Assembly: GCA_021464245.1 (NCBI GenBank)
Contig: JADCRB010000024.1
Location: 312,181-376,180 of the forward strand
Length of the DNA stretch: 64,000 nucleotides
From: Carallia brachiata
Taxonomy: Eukaryota > Streptophyta > Magnoliopsida > Malpighiales > Rhizophoraceae
Reading direction: 5' to 3'
Part shown: positions 10,687 through 23,362 of the stretch, piece by piece
Layout: each line of letters opens with the position of its first letter
How positions within the stretch are numbered: position 1 is the first letter of the stretch
Translations under genes and position numbers: made by a program
The notes under the pieces: model-generated
What the model saw: the letters and a program-made list of their open reading frames with translations, nothing else
Told to the model about the DNA's origin: nothing
The model's database searches: none

Positions 10687-12159
10687 CTATAATTTAAATC
10701 GACGGGGAATACGGCCGGATCTACTTTGCACTTGCAGAATCTCTTTTGCAAAATCTTGATTACCAGTTAGCAAAAGGCCATTCAGAATCCTATTGAAAGT
10801 CAACCTTTGGGGCACAAAACCTCTGTCAATCATCTCAATTAGCAATTTTCCAGCCACCACTAAGTCATCTGACTTTTTCCTCACAAACATTGCCCTTAAC
10901 AAAGTATTATAGGTATCAACATTAGGCAAGCAATCCCCACTACCCATCTTCTGAAACAGATCCAACCCTTTCTCAATCTCTCCCTCATCACAAAAGTACC
11001 TGATCACAATATTATACGTGTGAACATTCGGCTCACACTCATCGTTCTTCATTCTTTCCATGAATTCCAGTGCCCTCTCCATTTGACTTGAATGACACAA
11101 TCCTCTAATCACCAAATTATAAGTTATTGAATTCGGCACATAACCCTTCTTCACCATCTCCTCAAAAACAAAGATTGCATTCTCCACATTATCCTTCTTG
11201 CACAAAACCTGAATCAAAGCATTATAAGTTGCCACTGAAGGAAGCACGCCATTCTCCACCATTTGATCAAAAACTTTCCGAGCTCTCTTAATCTCACCCG
11301 CCACACCAAACCCATGAATCACAGTCGTAAAAGTAACAACATCAATCTCACATTTCCTCTTTTTCATTTCCAAAAAGAAATCCCAAGCTTCATTAATCTG
11401 ACCAGCTCTAAAATACCCTTTAAGCAATATATTGTAAGTAGTCAAACTTGGAGTCAATCCTCTCTCAACCATCTCCCTCAACACCTCCAATGCCTTTGGG
11501 GTTCTCTTAATCAAGCACCACCCATTTGCAATTATATTGTAACTAACACAATCAGCCTTAAAGCGACTCCTAAGATTTTTGAACAAATTATAAGCCATCT
11601 CCACTCGTTTCAACTTGCACAAGATATCAAGAATTGTATTAAAAGAATGGAGGTCCTGAAAGCACCCAAATTTATGCATAGACAAGAAAAGTTGAACAGC
11701 CTTAAAGTGCTTTCTGGCGGCGGCGTACCTCTCGGCAATGATGGCAAAGGTTTTCGGGGAGGGGCCGACGCGGGCGGAACGCATACGGGAAACTAGAGCC
11801 CAGAGGGTGCGGGAATCGCGGAGCCGGGCGGAGATGTCGACGGCGTGGTCGAAGGAGGAGGCGTGGTGGCAGTAGGAAGGGTGGTGACAAAGGATGCGGA
11901 AGAATCGCAAGGCCTTGGGCCCGTGGTTCCAGAGACGCTTGAGGATTGCGTTGACAAGGTCCGGGGTCCATTGGATGGCGGGGGAGTAAAGGGTTTTGGC
12001 TAGGGCTTTGGGGTCTGATGTGTTGAGGATGAGTTTGGAAAGTGCGGTGGCTTCTTCCGGGGGTCTCGGCGGTGGCGTGGCGGTGCTGGTGGTGGCTTTT
12101 GGGCGGAGATGGAGGATGTGGGTGTGGCTGGTTCTTGTGGGTAGCCGTTGATGAGCCAT
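10687..12159 (-). CDS. OTP43: P-class pentatricopeptide repeat protein, OTP43-like, organelle-targeted
   Basis: Single-exon frame of 490 residues, with no introns, as is normal for plant PPR genes. PPR proteins bind organelle RNA one base per repeat. At least seven 35-residue repeats can be aligned from about residue 205, each with the pattern xxYN(I/A/L)(L/I)...G......A...F..M...G..P, such as TTYNILLKGYFRAGQ, ATYNALIQVLCKKDN, ITYNLVIRGLCHSSQ, HTYNIVIRYFCDEGE and DTYNTLLRAMFVRKK. More degenerate repeats precede them from about residue 95. The first 40 residues are rich in R, T, H and S and poor in acidic residues, like a mitochondrial presequence. There is no E or DYW extension, so it is P class. 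Closest match by memory is Arabidopsis At1g74900/OTP43, needed for trans-splicing of mitochondrial nad1 intron 1; its neighbour there is also an ALDH10 gene, which supports orthology. PPR identity is firm; the specific name is moderately sure. Confidence 0.9.
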   Translation of the reverse strand: MAHQRLPTRTSHTHILHLRPKATTSTATPPPRPPEEATALSKLILNTSDPKALAKTLYSPAIQWTPDLVNAILKRLWNHGPKALRFFRILCHHPSYCHHASSFDHAVDISARLRDSRTLWALVSRMRSARVGPSPKTFAIIAERYAAARKHFKAVQLFLSMHKFGCFQDLHSFNTILDILCKLKRVEMAYNLFKNLRSRFKADCVSYNIIANGWCLIKRTPKALEVLREMVERGLTPSLTTYNILLKGYFRAGQINEAWDFFLEMKKRKCEIDVVTFTTVIHGFGVAGEIKRARKVFDQMVENGVLPSVATYNALIQVLCKKDNVENAIFVFEEMVKKGYVPNSITYNLVIRGLCHSSQMERALEFMERMKNDECEPNVHTYNIVIRYFCDEGEIEKGLDLFQKMGSGDCLPNVDTYNTLLRAMFVRKKSDDLVVAGKLLIEMIDRGFVPQRLTFNRILNGLLLTGNQDFAKEILQVQSRSGRIPRRFKL

Positions 12160-13582
12160 ATAACACCAGTAGTGTTCACTGTTCGAGCCTTCCCATAAAA
12201 GCTCGTCTTTGGGCTCTACAACATTATGGGCTACCTGTCTTGTTAGAACTGGGGGCCGTGCCCAGCAAAACCTACCGAGACTTTAGAGATTTTTGAAGGA
12301 CTCTACACAGCCTGCTCGACTGGAGGAAAATTGGCGGAGGCATTAAAACTTTCCAAACCTGTGTAAAAATGAATGCCTTGGACTTCAATGTTGCAGAGAG
12401 CAGTGATATATTTTCTGAGCTATCTCGATTCCTATTCTACGATCGTTGAGAGTAGAGGTTGGTGTTGTCGTTTCAGGAAATTTCAGTCTGAGTTGTGATG
12501 TAGTTTTTGTTGTACATGTTTGTAGCACAGGACAATTTAAACTTCAGTTGTATTAGTTGGAGTCTATCATGTTGGGCTTGCACTTGGAAATCTCTGTTCT
12601 GAATGAATTACAATTTCTGCAACCCCCATGGCATAATTGTGTCTGTGAACATCCCAGTGCGCTAAAGGCCACCAAAGTTCTGACGCATTTTTTTCATCAA
12701 GATCCACAAAGTAGCTGTTTATAAGTTGAGTTCCAAACTCAATATTTCTCATCTACCAAACAATTCAAGATAGGTCACATCACAACTTTCAGACTCTTAT
12801 TCTTCCTACGACCACTTTACTCTTCTTTGTTTTGCCTTCTTTAAGTAAGTAAAGAATTATTTTTTCAATTATTATTATAGTTATTATTTTTTAAATTTTT
12901 TTATTTTTTTTATTTTTTTTTATTTATCCAAATAACTTATTTTCTTCACAATTTTTTCTCTCACAAATTACTATTCAACTTTTTTTCTTTATATTTTCTC
13001 CACTTATCCAAACAATTTATTACCCTCACTACTTTTTTTCTCACAAATTAATATTTATTTTTCTTCCTCTAAACTTTCTTCCTTACATTTTTTTTCATTT
13101 ATCCAAACAACTTATTTTTCATATCTCTTTCTTTCTCATTTCTTTCTTTTCTACACCTTTTCTCTCAATCCAAATACACCATAAAATCGTAGATTTACAC
13201 ACATGATGTATGGCAGATTTCGATAAGATATGTATAATTTTAGTTTCAATCTAGTAAAGTATGATGATAGGCTGTAATGAGCCGTATGTTTTGTAGTGTA
13301 TATCATAGTCATGGCATTTTATAGGTAATGCATGGAAGCCGGAGCCTGGGAAACCACTCAATGGTCATTGTTGTGCACAGTCTTAGTAACCATAATCATC
13401 ATTCCAACGATACAACATGCCAGTCATCATTCAGAATCCAGACTTATTTTCAGTTGAAAGTTCAAGCACACCTCCATTAGGTCTAACACAACAGGAAACT
13501 CTATCACAAACGACCAAAACAAAATGAAGACATTGCTTTTGTATCTGTTTTCAACAACTTGTTACAAAGGGCATTTATTTCT
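12160..13582. other. Spacer between the PPR and B12D genes
   Basis: The first part holds the PPR promoter. Bases 12840-13195 are a T/C-rich stretch with three related copies of (T)ATCCAAA(C)AA(C/T)TTATT followed by CTTTTTT and CTCACAAATTA. It ends CTCAATCCAAATACACCAT, the reverse of the GTGTATTTGGATTG start common in plant MITEs, so it is probably a decayed element. No gene was found. Confidence 0.4.
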
Positions 13583-14840
13583 TCATTTTGGGTCTGAGAA
13601 GAAGCTGTTGAGGGATGGCATGATTTCAGGAGCCCTGTTGCGGACAAATTTCCTCAAAGCGTGCTCTGCATATTTTTCTCCCTCTGCATGGTTTTCCAGA
13701 ACTCCGGCAGCCCTGCCCTGCTTGTTAACCCTGTTTAAGGAGGATCAAACACCAAAAACAATATTCTGAGTCAAATGGTCAAATTACTCCTGTTGCAACA
13801 CAATTTGTTGATAAAACTTTAACATCAGAGTATATATATATCCAGGAAGATAGAAAATTTCTCTTATTTTCCCCATTCAACTCTTCCTCTCTTCTCTAAA
13901 AGGAAATGGGTCCTTGGAAAGGGAAAAAGGGATTGGAATGCAATACCTCATTAGAGGAGTGGCTATCATCAACACTATGCCCAACCACATCTTACAATCA
14001 ATAAATTTCACAAAAAAAAAAAAAAAAAAAGCAACTAACATAATAGGTATTCAAAACACGAGCAACTTTCCTTTGGAAACTCCACAAAATCGATCCTCAT
14101 ACCCTCAAATCTACAGACTTCCCTACATCGATTGGGGCACATCAACATCGACTGGGTTCTTCACGAAATAATATTTTTCTTCAAATTTTAATCTTTCCCA
14201 AAAATCATAAATCTATTTAAATCCTCAAGTCCTTAACTTCTACCACGAGTTGCCATTTCTATGACCGAGGAGGCAAGACATCACATCGACTTCAAGTTGG
14301 GTAAATGTAAAAAGTCCAACAACCATGACTTGAGCCGCCACCAATATACACTCTCCATGGATTGGAAACTTTCCTTAATCGAATTTAATCCATTAATCAT
14401 TCACAAAAAAACAATAATAAACGCCTAAAATATTATAAAACCATACAGTCAAAAGAGCAAATGGGCGCTCTAGACAAGTAAAGCTACCAACTTTCGCATT
14501 AATCAGCAGCAGTAAACTCCCATATTGGTCAGAGACTCTACAGAGAGAGAGAAAGAGAGAGAGACCTGACTTCAGGGTTGATGCGGATGTTGCGAACAAG
14601 CTGAAACCCGCAGATCCCAATGGCAACACTGACGGCCGCGAAAAGAGGATACACCTAAAACACAGCAACCGGCAACGAAGCAATAAAGTCGGACAAAAAA
14701 ATTCCAACTAACTATACAAAAAAACACAAACTTTAATGAATCAAACAGATCTGATCTGCCGCACAAACTAATTAAGAGAGCAACGGATCCGGAAAACGCA
14801 CCTCAGGCCTCAGCCATCGATTCGCAGAGGATGAAGCCAT
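13583..14840 (-). CDS. B12D: B12D-like mitochondrial membrane protein
   Basis: Three exons on the minus strand, 14840-14802, 14654-14566 and 13730-13583, give 276 nt and a 91-residue protein. It begins MASSSANRWLRPEV, continues with a single hydrophobic segment YPLFAAVSVAIGICGFQLV, then NIRINPEVR, and ends with HALRKFVRNRAPEIMPSLN and FFSDPK. This matches the whole B12D family in length and order. All borders are GT-AG and the frame is intact. B12D proteins are small NADH-ubiquinone reductase MLRQ-like proteins that in rice localise to mitochondria and are linked to seed, senescence and flooding responses. The transmembrane helix is seen directly; the role is from the family. The gene appears complete and undamaged. 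Confidence 0.93.
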
Positions 14841-15128
14841 CAATCAGATCACGCACCCTTGGGATGGGGATCGAAGCCAACCAAGGAGCAGAGAGAGAAG
14901 TAGATTGCTGGAGTTAAAACTTAAAACTTTGTGATGGCTGGCAGGTAAAGCTGACTTTATCTTGACTTTGGTGAGATCGCTACTAAATGTGACTGGCTGG
15001 TCTGGCTTGGATTAGGACAAGAAGGTTTAACTTACTTTTGTTACTGTTCTTTTAATTCTTCTTACCATATCGAGAGAAAAATTATAAGACTACTACATAG
15101 TCAGGTTTGTTGAATAATTTGATAGGTA

Positions 15129-15164
<36 letters not shown>

Positions 15165-16270
15165 TTTATTACATCAATTTTCATTTATTTGTGATCCACG
15201 CCTTTGGTTGCTTCTTAAGAAATTATCTTACGCGTGACAGATTCTATGCTCGGACAGTAACTTTAGATTCGGTGTCCGAAAAACAGAATAGGCCAACGTG
15301 CACTTATTAAGATTCTTTTCAGATATACTTCCGACTTCTTAAGAATTTATTGACTTCTCAAGAATTTATTTACTTATTACGTTCGGACTTAGAAGTTCTC
15401 GAGGGATTAAAATTTTTATTCATGAAAGCACTTCCGAACCATTATTAAGCCCATCCGGATTTTACAACTTCTACGCTACAAATCGAAAAGCATATAAAAT
15501 AAAATGTCAGATCTAGGAATTAAAAAATAAATAAATTAAAAATAATTTTTTCATTTTCCCATCTGCTTTGTTAAGTGCGGAGTAAGTTGTCCCTCCCAGC
15601 AATATTTTGGTAAATATTTTTCAGATAACCTTGTTTTCGGAGTAATTTTGAAAAGAAACGTCATTTTCATACATAATCCTTCAGAAAGAAAAAACAAAAG
15701 TTCCACGGCCTTGTCAAGCAAGGAAAAAAGGGCATTCTGAATTTCATCATGTGCACTTGTGAATGAACAGCAGATCCTCCTTGTAAGTTCAAAATGAACC
15801 TTACCGACCGAGCAAATGCAGTATCTATAATTTCATCCGTTTTGTTTGAAGGGAGAAACATTTAAGCCCCTGACTAACCACTTGGATTACGAAGTACCCA
15901 ACTGATGGGTAAATGAAGGCAAACGCATTCCAAAAGAATTGAATTAAACCGTCATAGCTGCATACTACTCCCCGCAATTGCGTCTCCTTGTAGGACGTAG
16001 GACGTAAACATTAGCAACTTTCTCGTTGGATGAGCTTAATAACAACATGCAACAACAGGCCTCGTCGCAGTTACTCATCACTGTCATTGTATACCATGGT
16101 AGGCCCAGAACAGAAACTGCAGTCCCCTCCATATCCGTTAAAAACACAATGCTTCTGACTTATGAAGTTGGTGATATGCACAGCCCCGATTCTTCAGTGG
16201 CACCAGCCTGCCAGTTGCTGCAACAAAATTGGCAATTCCTTCCCTAGGCACCCTTTCTCAACTCCTTAAT
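14841..16270. other. Spacer between B12D and the RS-protein gene
   Basis: Contains the B12D promoter side (minus strand) and a microsatellite. The part nearest 16270 is the likely 3' UTR of the RS-protein gene. No other gene is evident. Confidence 0.45.
15127..15166. repeat. (AAT)n microsatellite
   Basis: About twelve consecutive AAT/ATA trinucleotides in otherwise AT-rich spacer. Confidence 0.95.
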
Positions 16271-19033
16271 TTATTGCATTCTACGGGCTCGGTCACGCCA
16301 AGAACCTTGTTGCTTTGATAGCACCTAGAATCAAGAACAAAATTTGCTTAAACTTGGCTCGCTCTCTCTCAGTGTCACACACACACAAACACTCCGCACA
16401 CGCACACAAACACCCACGCACGCTAAGCTCATGAAACCACTTACCTTTTCACTTAAGAGGCTTGTAGCACGGTCAACTTCATTATCATTCTTTTTGCTGT
16501 TGTCCACCTCCAGATCACTGACTGAAGTAATGGATACAGGAACTCCCGATGTTCCAAATATTGCTTCATCATGAGCAGCTTTAATTTGTTCCTCCCTTCT
16601 TGCCTTGATTCATATTAATTACACCCATTATAGAATTGTGTGGAAATCATATTTGAAAGAGGAATAGCAGCAGATAAAGGACGGAATACCTCGATAGTTG
16701 AAAAACGGAAGCTCTGGCCAATGTGCTTGACTAATGCTGCATCGTCTTCTGCAACTGTTCGTAAATAGGTATATAAAATCAAATCAAAGTTGCAACTATT
16801 TATGGGGCCCAGAACATTCCTTTGCAACATACATCTCTTAGAATCCTTCTAAAAATTTCATTTCCAAGTGGAAGTATGATGGAATAACACGCCGAGTTAA
16901 AAGCTTCCAAATTTATAGCGCAAAACTGAAAGCTATAGGAGTACACCACAACAATAGCAGCAACGTGGAAAAATTGGGCAGCAACGATTTTACAATTGGA
17001 ATTATGCCAAATTAAGCTGTTATGTTCATTAAACCCATTCAGAAATGCAAGGTGGATGCATATGTTTAACCTTCAGTTTGCTCATCATCAAGTGGAGCAT
17101 CCTTGTTGAACTCAAAGCGTTCCCAACCAGAGCCCATACCCTTTGCTGCATCCTTTTCAGCTGCATGTACAATGTAATACCAAGTTATGATAAGATTCAA
17201 ATGAGAAAAGAAATGCAGAAATTAGTGAGCTAATTTTTTGGAGCCTTGCCCTCTCTCAGTAGTCTGGCAAACCTGTAATGATACAGTAGAGTTTGTTTTA
17301 AAACACTTGCATTCAACAATAGGGATGGTTATCTGGCCACATAAATTATCTGCTTTCAATGACTCATAAAATTGCCTAAAGCTTCCGGCCATAAGAATCA
17401 CTGAGAATGATTTCATAAGTTGTGATTTATGTTTAATGTCAACAAAAGGACCTTTACATTACATATGGCTGGCCACAAGAAGGCCAAATTCCACCATAAT
17501 TAACGAGTTCACTGCAAAAACATTCAAAAAATAAAGCAGGAAGTCCCAGAATCATTTTTGAATGGGAAACATGGCATGCTGACCAGCATCTTTACTAGTG
17601 GGTGAGTTTGCTTACCAGTTTGATCAAGCTGAAGTTTCATCCTAGCTTTGACTCTTTCAGCCTGTGTCTGTTCACAAAAAAAGGAAAAAGAAAAAAGAAA
17701 AATGAAATCCAGTTTTCTCAGTGTACCAGTAATGCAACAGAACTTAATTCTCGAATCGCATTCGAGAAAAACAGAATCAGATTCTAACTCAATAAGAAGT
17801 TCTTTGAAAACACTTCCTATTTCTTTTTCTTTTTCTTTTTCACAAACAGAACTTAATAAGAAAAAGAATTTACTAAACGCCATTCCCATGACTTTCCTAA
17901 TCTGTACATGCATCAGAGAGAACGAAAAATTCCATATTTGCTTGCTTTGCCAACAGACCCAACATATGTGTTTCATTTCACAGTGCACTGAAAATTGCAT
18001 ATTGCTGCTCCAAGGCTCTGCCTGAGGCTGCATTACAACTCAAAGCACGAAAATTCCATCCTACAACACTGCTAAACTAGTGCCAATCAAGGAATCAGTT
18101 ACACAGAAGGTCTCTTAAATTCAGCTTATTTTCAACCCAATAATAGCACACATATTTCCTGGCTCAAATAGAACGAAAAGCAACCTGGTTCTATCTCATT
18201 CTCAGCATCAAAATCAATCAATCAATAGCATTAAGGTTTTCAAAAGAAATCCACCTAGTACAATGAAATCTATAATTCGAATCCATTAAATTTCAGACGG
18301 TACAGAATTGGGGATTAGCATCAAACTGTCAACACAATGCAATGAATAAATGCCTAGGACGAACCATTTTTTCATAGCCTTGAATCGCTTGGAAGTAATC
18401 AACGCCAGAATTCCTCTCTTTCCCGGCTTTGTCATTTTCCAAAGCGTTACTTCTGCTCTTCGCTGACCTCCTCCGCTCTCGCGGGGACAAACTACCACTC
18501 CGGCTCCTGCTCCTGCTGCGACTTATTCTCTCCGATCTGCGGTGGCGGCGGCGCGGTGATGCGCTCCGACTTTTACTTCTATTCCGCCGCCGTCTGCTCT
18601 CTCTATCCCGATCCCGATTCCTATCCCTATCCCGATGCCTGTCTCCATCTCTATCTCTATCTCTGCTTCCACTCCTACTTCGCCCCCTAGAATGCCTCTC
18701 TCTATTTCTCTCTCTACTCCTGGACCGGCGCCGGTGGTTCGACTCTCTGTTGCTTCTGTCGGAAACCCTAGGCGACGGCTCATCCCTCGGTTTTTTCTTG
18801 AGCTTGTTTTGAATGGCTTGGAGCTGAGCTTGTTTCTCGAATTTCGAGGCTTGCGTGGGGCTCGAGGCTTTCACGAAATTGCCAAGGAAAGAAGAGGCGG
18901 AAGGGAGAGCAGAGCCTCTCGAAGGAGCGGATTCGCCGCCGCCGGCGAATCCGAGACCTTGTTTGAATCGGGCGGCGCCTTCGCCTTTGCGAGTGAGTTC
19001 GTCGTAGTAAGCTGCGGCTTTTTCTTCCTCCAT
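16271..19033 (-). CDS. Arginine/serine-rich splicing-factor-like protein
   Basis: Six minus-strand exons are supported: 19033-18365, 17667-17616, 17160-17071, 16754-16690, 16603-16445 and 16324-16271. Together they make 1,089 nt and 362 residues, with GT-AG borders and an unbroken frame. The N-terminus (MEEEKAAAYYDELTRKGEGA) is followed from about residue 85 to 205 by a long RS/RD/RE-rich tract typical of nuclear splicing proteins. The C-terminal half has a conserved non-repetitive region: QAERVKARMKLQLDQT, then GMGSGWERFEFNKDAPLDD, LVKHIGQSFRFSTIEARREE and a terminal GSWRDRARRMQ. No RRM is present, so it is not a classical SR protein. The likely Arabidopsis counterpart is At3g48120 (from memory). 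Expected role: nuclear pre-mRNA splicing or an associated scaffold; the exact function is inference. SR-type proteins are imported by transportin-SR, encoded at the right end of this window. Confidence 0.88.
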
Positions 19034-22000
19034 TTTTTTTCGGACCTGTCCCGGCGGCGGTTTTGCTTATGGTATTATGTAGTGGCTCCCGCCGTGCAGA
19101 GCCGAAAACAGCTGCCCGTGATCGGTCGCCTCTGGTTTGAAGACGGTGTCGTTTAACTCAGTCGTACACCCTGGCCCATCTTTGCGTCCAAGCCCAACCC
19201 AGAAGGAGATTTTTGTTTTCTCTTTTTTATTTTCTCTTTGAAATTACAGAACTGATTTTCTAGCATACTAGATTTTCTCTTTTTGTTTTCTCTTTGTTTT
19301 CTAATAAAAAATAACACTATTTTCACGTTTTTTTTTTACAAATTTAACATTACTTTTAAAATTAATAAATTTAGCGTAGTTTAATTATTTTCTTACAAAT
19401 TTAGCAATATCTTTAACAATTAACAAAATAAACATATTTCAATTATTTTTAATAAATTTAGTACACTGTCAGTTAAAAATAATCAGTTAAAAATAACTGA
19501 ATCCCTTATTATACATATATGACATATTTATGTTTAAATTTAGTATATTTTAAAATTCCTAAATATCATATGTGCATATGTGCATACTAGAGACTCAATT
19601 ATTTTTTACTGATTGTATGATAAATTTGTTAAAAAATAATTAAACGTCAAAATCTAATAGAGTTTAAAACGCTCAAACGTCATATGTGCATGTGTGTATG
19701 CTAAAAATTCGATTATTTTTAACTGACAGCTTGCTAGATTTGTTAAAAAATAATTGAATTGTATTAAATTTGTTAATCGTTAAATGTTGTGTTAGATTTG
19801 TAAGAAAATAATTAAACTGTACTAAATTTATTAGTTTTTAAAGGTGGTGTTAGATTTGTAAAAAAACGTAAACTAGTGTTATTTTTTAATAATAACTCTA
19901 CGATTTTTATATCACCTGATTTTTTTTTTCAATCAACAAAATTAAGCACATTGTAACATATTAGTTATTATATTTAGGAGTTAAAATTGAGAAATGTTTA
20001 TTGTCATGCTCATTCCACCTTTGTTAAAGGAATGACCCGTAACTCAAATATTCTTGAGTTTAGGCGAATCTAATTTACATTCAATTATAATGTTTAATAA
20101 TATAAATAAAGGGATTCGAATTCAACCCGTAACAGAAAAAAATTATATCAAAATACTAATCAAATTACTATTCAGGTGATAAATATCACTCGACTAAATG
20201 TGAATTAATACCCAAAAAGATAGATTTGCTTTTGAGGGTGCACCCAATTCCGATTGTGCACAACCTTCATTTATTTTACATTTTTTTTTCCCTTCCACTA
20301 AAATTTGAACCTTAATGTTGGAATTAATAATCTAATTTGGGACTATATCGCTGAGTTATTTATTTGACTCCAAAGTAAATGACATTTGATTGAAGGGTGC
20401 TGGATTAATCTTTCTTTAACTATGAATTATAATTTTAGAGGCTCGTCTATTTGGACTTTTCCAAATTAGTATGTATGTTCTCACGTTATTTCCAAAGAGC
20501 TGCTTTTAATTATTCTCAAATAGCTTCGAAGATGTTTTTTTTTATTTTTATTAATTTAATAAATGAAAAGGTAGAGTGATATTTTGCAAGGGGGTCAAGG
20601 ACCAGAGTACAGGTGTGAGCTACTAAGTGGTCACAAGGAAGACGGACAGATTGTCGAGAGGAAAAAATAATAAGAACAGAGATAATGACGAGTGTACAGT
20701 ATAGGAAAGAAAGACAGTTTAGGCAGTTAGCTCTATTTTAATCGAGAACAGAGATGAAACATAATGTAAATCATGTATAATGCATGATTTCTCATTTCTT
20801 GTTATCAATCAGGGAAGCTGCACTCTCCTCTCCAACACGTCGGCTTTTCGTATTTTGTGACAACGCCGGGTTTGGTTTATTAGTATCGATTTGAGCACGT
20901 TTCTTCGCCATTTCAGATCGATTGTGGTCTGCTCCCAAGTGTCATTTACATATTGTCCTGGTGGTCATAGGGGTTTTTTTATTTGGTGGGCCAAAACGAA
21001 GAAAAATGGAGAAATCAAATCACTTTGATTTTTTGGATGTTTTAAATTTTCAACATATGTTGCCAACGAAAGGAATCACATTCCATTTGAACAGGACAAG
21101 AGTTAAAAACTGAGTGGCATTTCCATTCTTTATCAGTGTATGGTGGGGCGATACATGTGGGAATATAAAATCCCATTCGTGTAATATAAAAGATGTAAAA
21201 GAACAAAATCAGCAAAATAACATGTAGTAAAGAATAGAATCGAGAGTACTAGTCAAAACTATTTCATGTAAGGACAAAAAAAAAAAAAACTATTTTATTG
21301 TAAAATAAAATTATATGAACACCATTAATTTAATGTGTTTTAGACGCAGATTTATACATTACATTATTATAATTATTGATTAGCTGTTAATTGTATAAAT
21401 TTATTCTTTCCATGTGTGATTGCAACAATTATACTAACATTGACTCGCAACAAAGAATGCCAAGTTAACCAAGTCCATTGCCAATGATTTGAATACGTTC
21501 CTATCCATTAGCAATTCATGTCTACATTGATATTTGGTGCCTTTGTTGTCTTGATCATGTTCCATTATTATTGATCTGCAATCCCAACGGCATTGAGCTC
21601 GACGACCCTGATCCATCTATCTCCTGCCCCTAAATCCATCTCTATGGAATATTCAGCTTGCAAATAATATCATGTCTAAATCAATTATTTTAAGTTGTTC
21701 TGATATCGAATAAAGCTTCGATATGTTCAATGTAGTTGGAAAATGGGGTTCGTCGATGAAGAAGTGACAACCAATGCCATCTTGTTGCGGCTTGGCCTAA
21801 ACCAGGACCATCGGCCATGTTGCTCATTAACCATCACCTAGCTTATTTTTGCGTGTTTTTCTTTTTCCCCACTTTTCCACCTTAATTTATTCACAGCAAC
21901 AATAAACTCTACGTTCTTAATTCAACATCTTGATTGGAGATTAACTGTAAATGAGGATATTAGCAAGACAGTACGTGTTACATCGATTCGGTGGTAAATG

Positions 22001-23362
22001 GAAAAAAGTGACTTTCAAACATAGTCAAGATAGATCTACAAATACCACAATTAAGATGGGTAACAAAACGACGACTAAGAATGGCTTGAAATTCAAGGAT
22101 TTAAAACACCTAAATTCAATTCTAAACTTAATTCCATAACAAAATTATAAACTACACGCGCAGCTTGCGCAGCTAATCTCATTTGAATTGTGGTTTTTTT
22201 TTTTTTTTTTCTGTTTTTAATTGAGATAAACGTGTTTGCAGTCCCATCACAGGAAATTGTAACCATTTTTGTCCAGAAACTAATCAAAAGTTTTCCTCCC
22301 TCCTGGCTCAATCTCAAAAGTTACATTAACTTTCTCAAACCTTGCGTTATCATTTTTGTATTTACAGCTATACTATCTAAGTTTCCTGAAACATTTTTTT
22401 TTTTATTTTGAAGAAGTAGTCATAACCCCATAGAAAGAGAGTTACGTAAGGAGTGAACGGAAGTTCAAACTCTCGTTTATTAATAAAACATAAACCTCAT
22501 TATTATTAAGACAAACCCCAAACCCAAAGAGTTTCTTGAAACATGGTAACAAACAAAGTTTATGGTTCCTTGATCCTTGATCCCAAATATCTAGGTCAAG
22601 GTGTTTTGACTTTTTGCAAAAAATCCATCAAGTTGGGCATGGACTATGGATCCTTTAATCCCAAATTGTACTAATGTTCGTTTTTTTATCTGCACACCAA
22701 AAGAGTTGCAATATTTAATAAAGTCAAGAGTTACATACTACATATTCATCAGGATTAACACAATTTTTAAAATCTTAACAGGACAATAACGACACATAGG
22801 AGCATAACCGAAAGAAATTCCTGGACCTGTCATTCTCCGATTCTCGACTCTGTTTGTAACGAAATCCTTGCTATTATCAGAATCCTGTTATTTTTTTTTT
22901 CTAATTATTAAAATGACAATACAAAGTTTAATATTGGTGACTACGGCCATGCTTAAACATTGAGAATTCCACCTTTAATTAGCTAATTAAACAAGGCGGG
23001 GATGAGCTGTAAAAGATTCAAGAGTACAGAGTCCAAAGCACATGTCGCCAGGAAAAAACTAGAACCCCCGTATGTTGTATAAACTCCAGTTGACATAACT
23101 TCCAGGCAACCATCTACGGACGGCCGAAACAATCAATGTCAGATAAAGGGCATTTCAGCCTAATGATCTAATTTTCGGACGAATCATAGGAAGTTAAATG
23201 GCATCACTGACGTGAAGTCCATGGAAACTGCCAGGAAGTGAAATAACAGAATGCAGGAGACAAGAAATTGTTCAATCCTGCTAATCTTGCCGACAACAAT
23301 TGTACAAAACAAGATTTCTTTCACTCTATTTGCAGGTTGGTTTCGCGTTCAGACCAACAAAG
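19034..23362. other. Spacer upstream of the RS-protein gene and the formin
   Basis: Holds the two gene promoters, a foldback element (19304-19893, listed separately) and long AT-rich stretches. Several homopolymer runs occur (for example poly-T near 22196-22210). No other gene or RNA could be supported. Confidence 0.45.
19304..19893. mobile_element. Foldback (long terminal inverted repeat) element, about 590 bp
   Basis: The left arm runs AATAAAAAATAACACT, ACGTTTTTTT, ACAAATTTAACAT, AATAAATTTAG, AGTTTAATTATTTTCTTAC, AAATTTAGCA. The right arm, read on the opposite strand, gives ATTAAAAAATAACACT, ACGTTTTTTTACAAATCTAACAC, AATAAATTTAG, AGTTTAATTATTTTCTTAC, AAATCTAACA. The arms are over 120 bp each with moderate divergence. 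It has no coding capacity, so it is a non-autonomous foldback or MITE-like element. Confidence 0.7.

Noticed and set aside
11263..12166. Plus and minus frames overlapping the PPR gene
   Set aside because: Shadows of the intact 490-residue PPR frame.
17524..18033. 169-codon minus-strand frame inside the RS-protein gene
   Set aside because: It reads through exon 2 and its flanking introns; homology is confined to 17667-17616.
18429..19156. Long plus-strand frames opposite the RS tract
   Set aside because: Arg/Ser codon bias on the minus strand keeps the opposite frames open; they are leucine/arginine-rich mirrors without domains.
20100..20120. GATTCGAATTC-type phrases resembling tRNA T-arms
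   Set aside because: No acceptor or anticodon stems could be folded around them; no tRNA gene supported.
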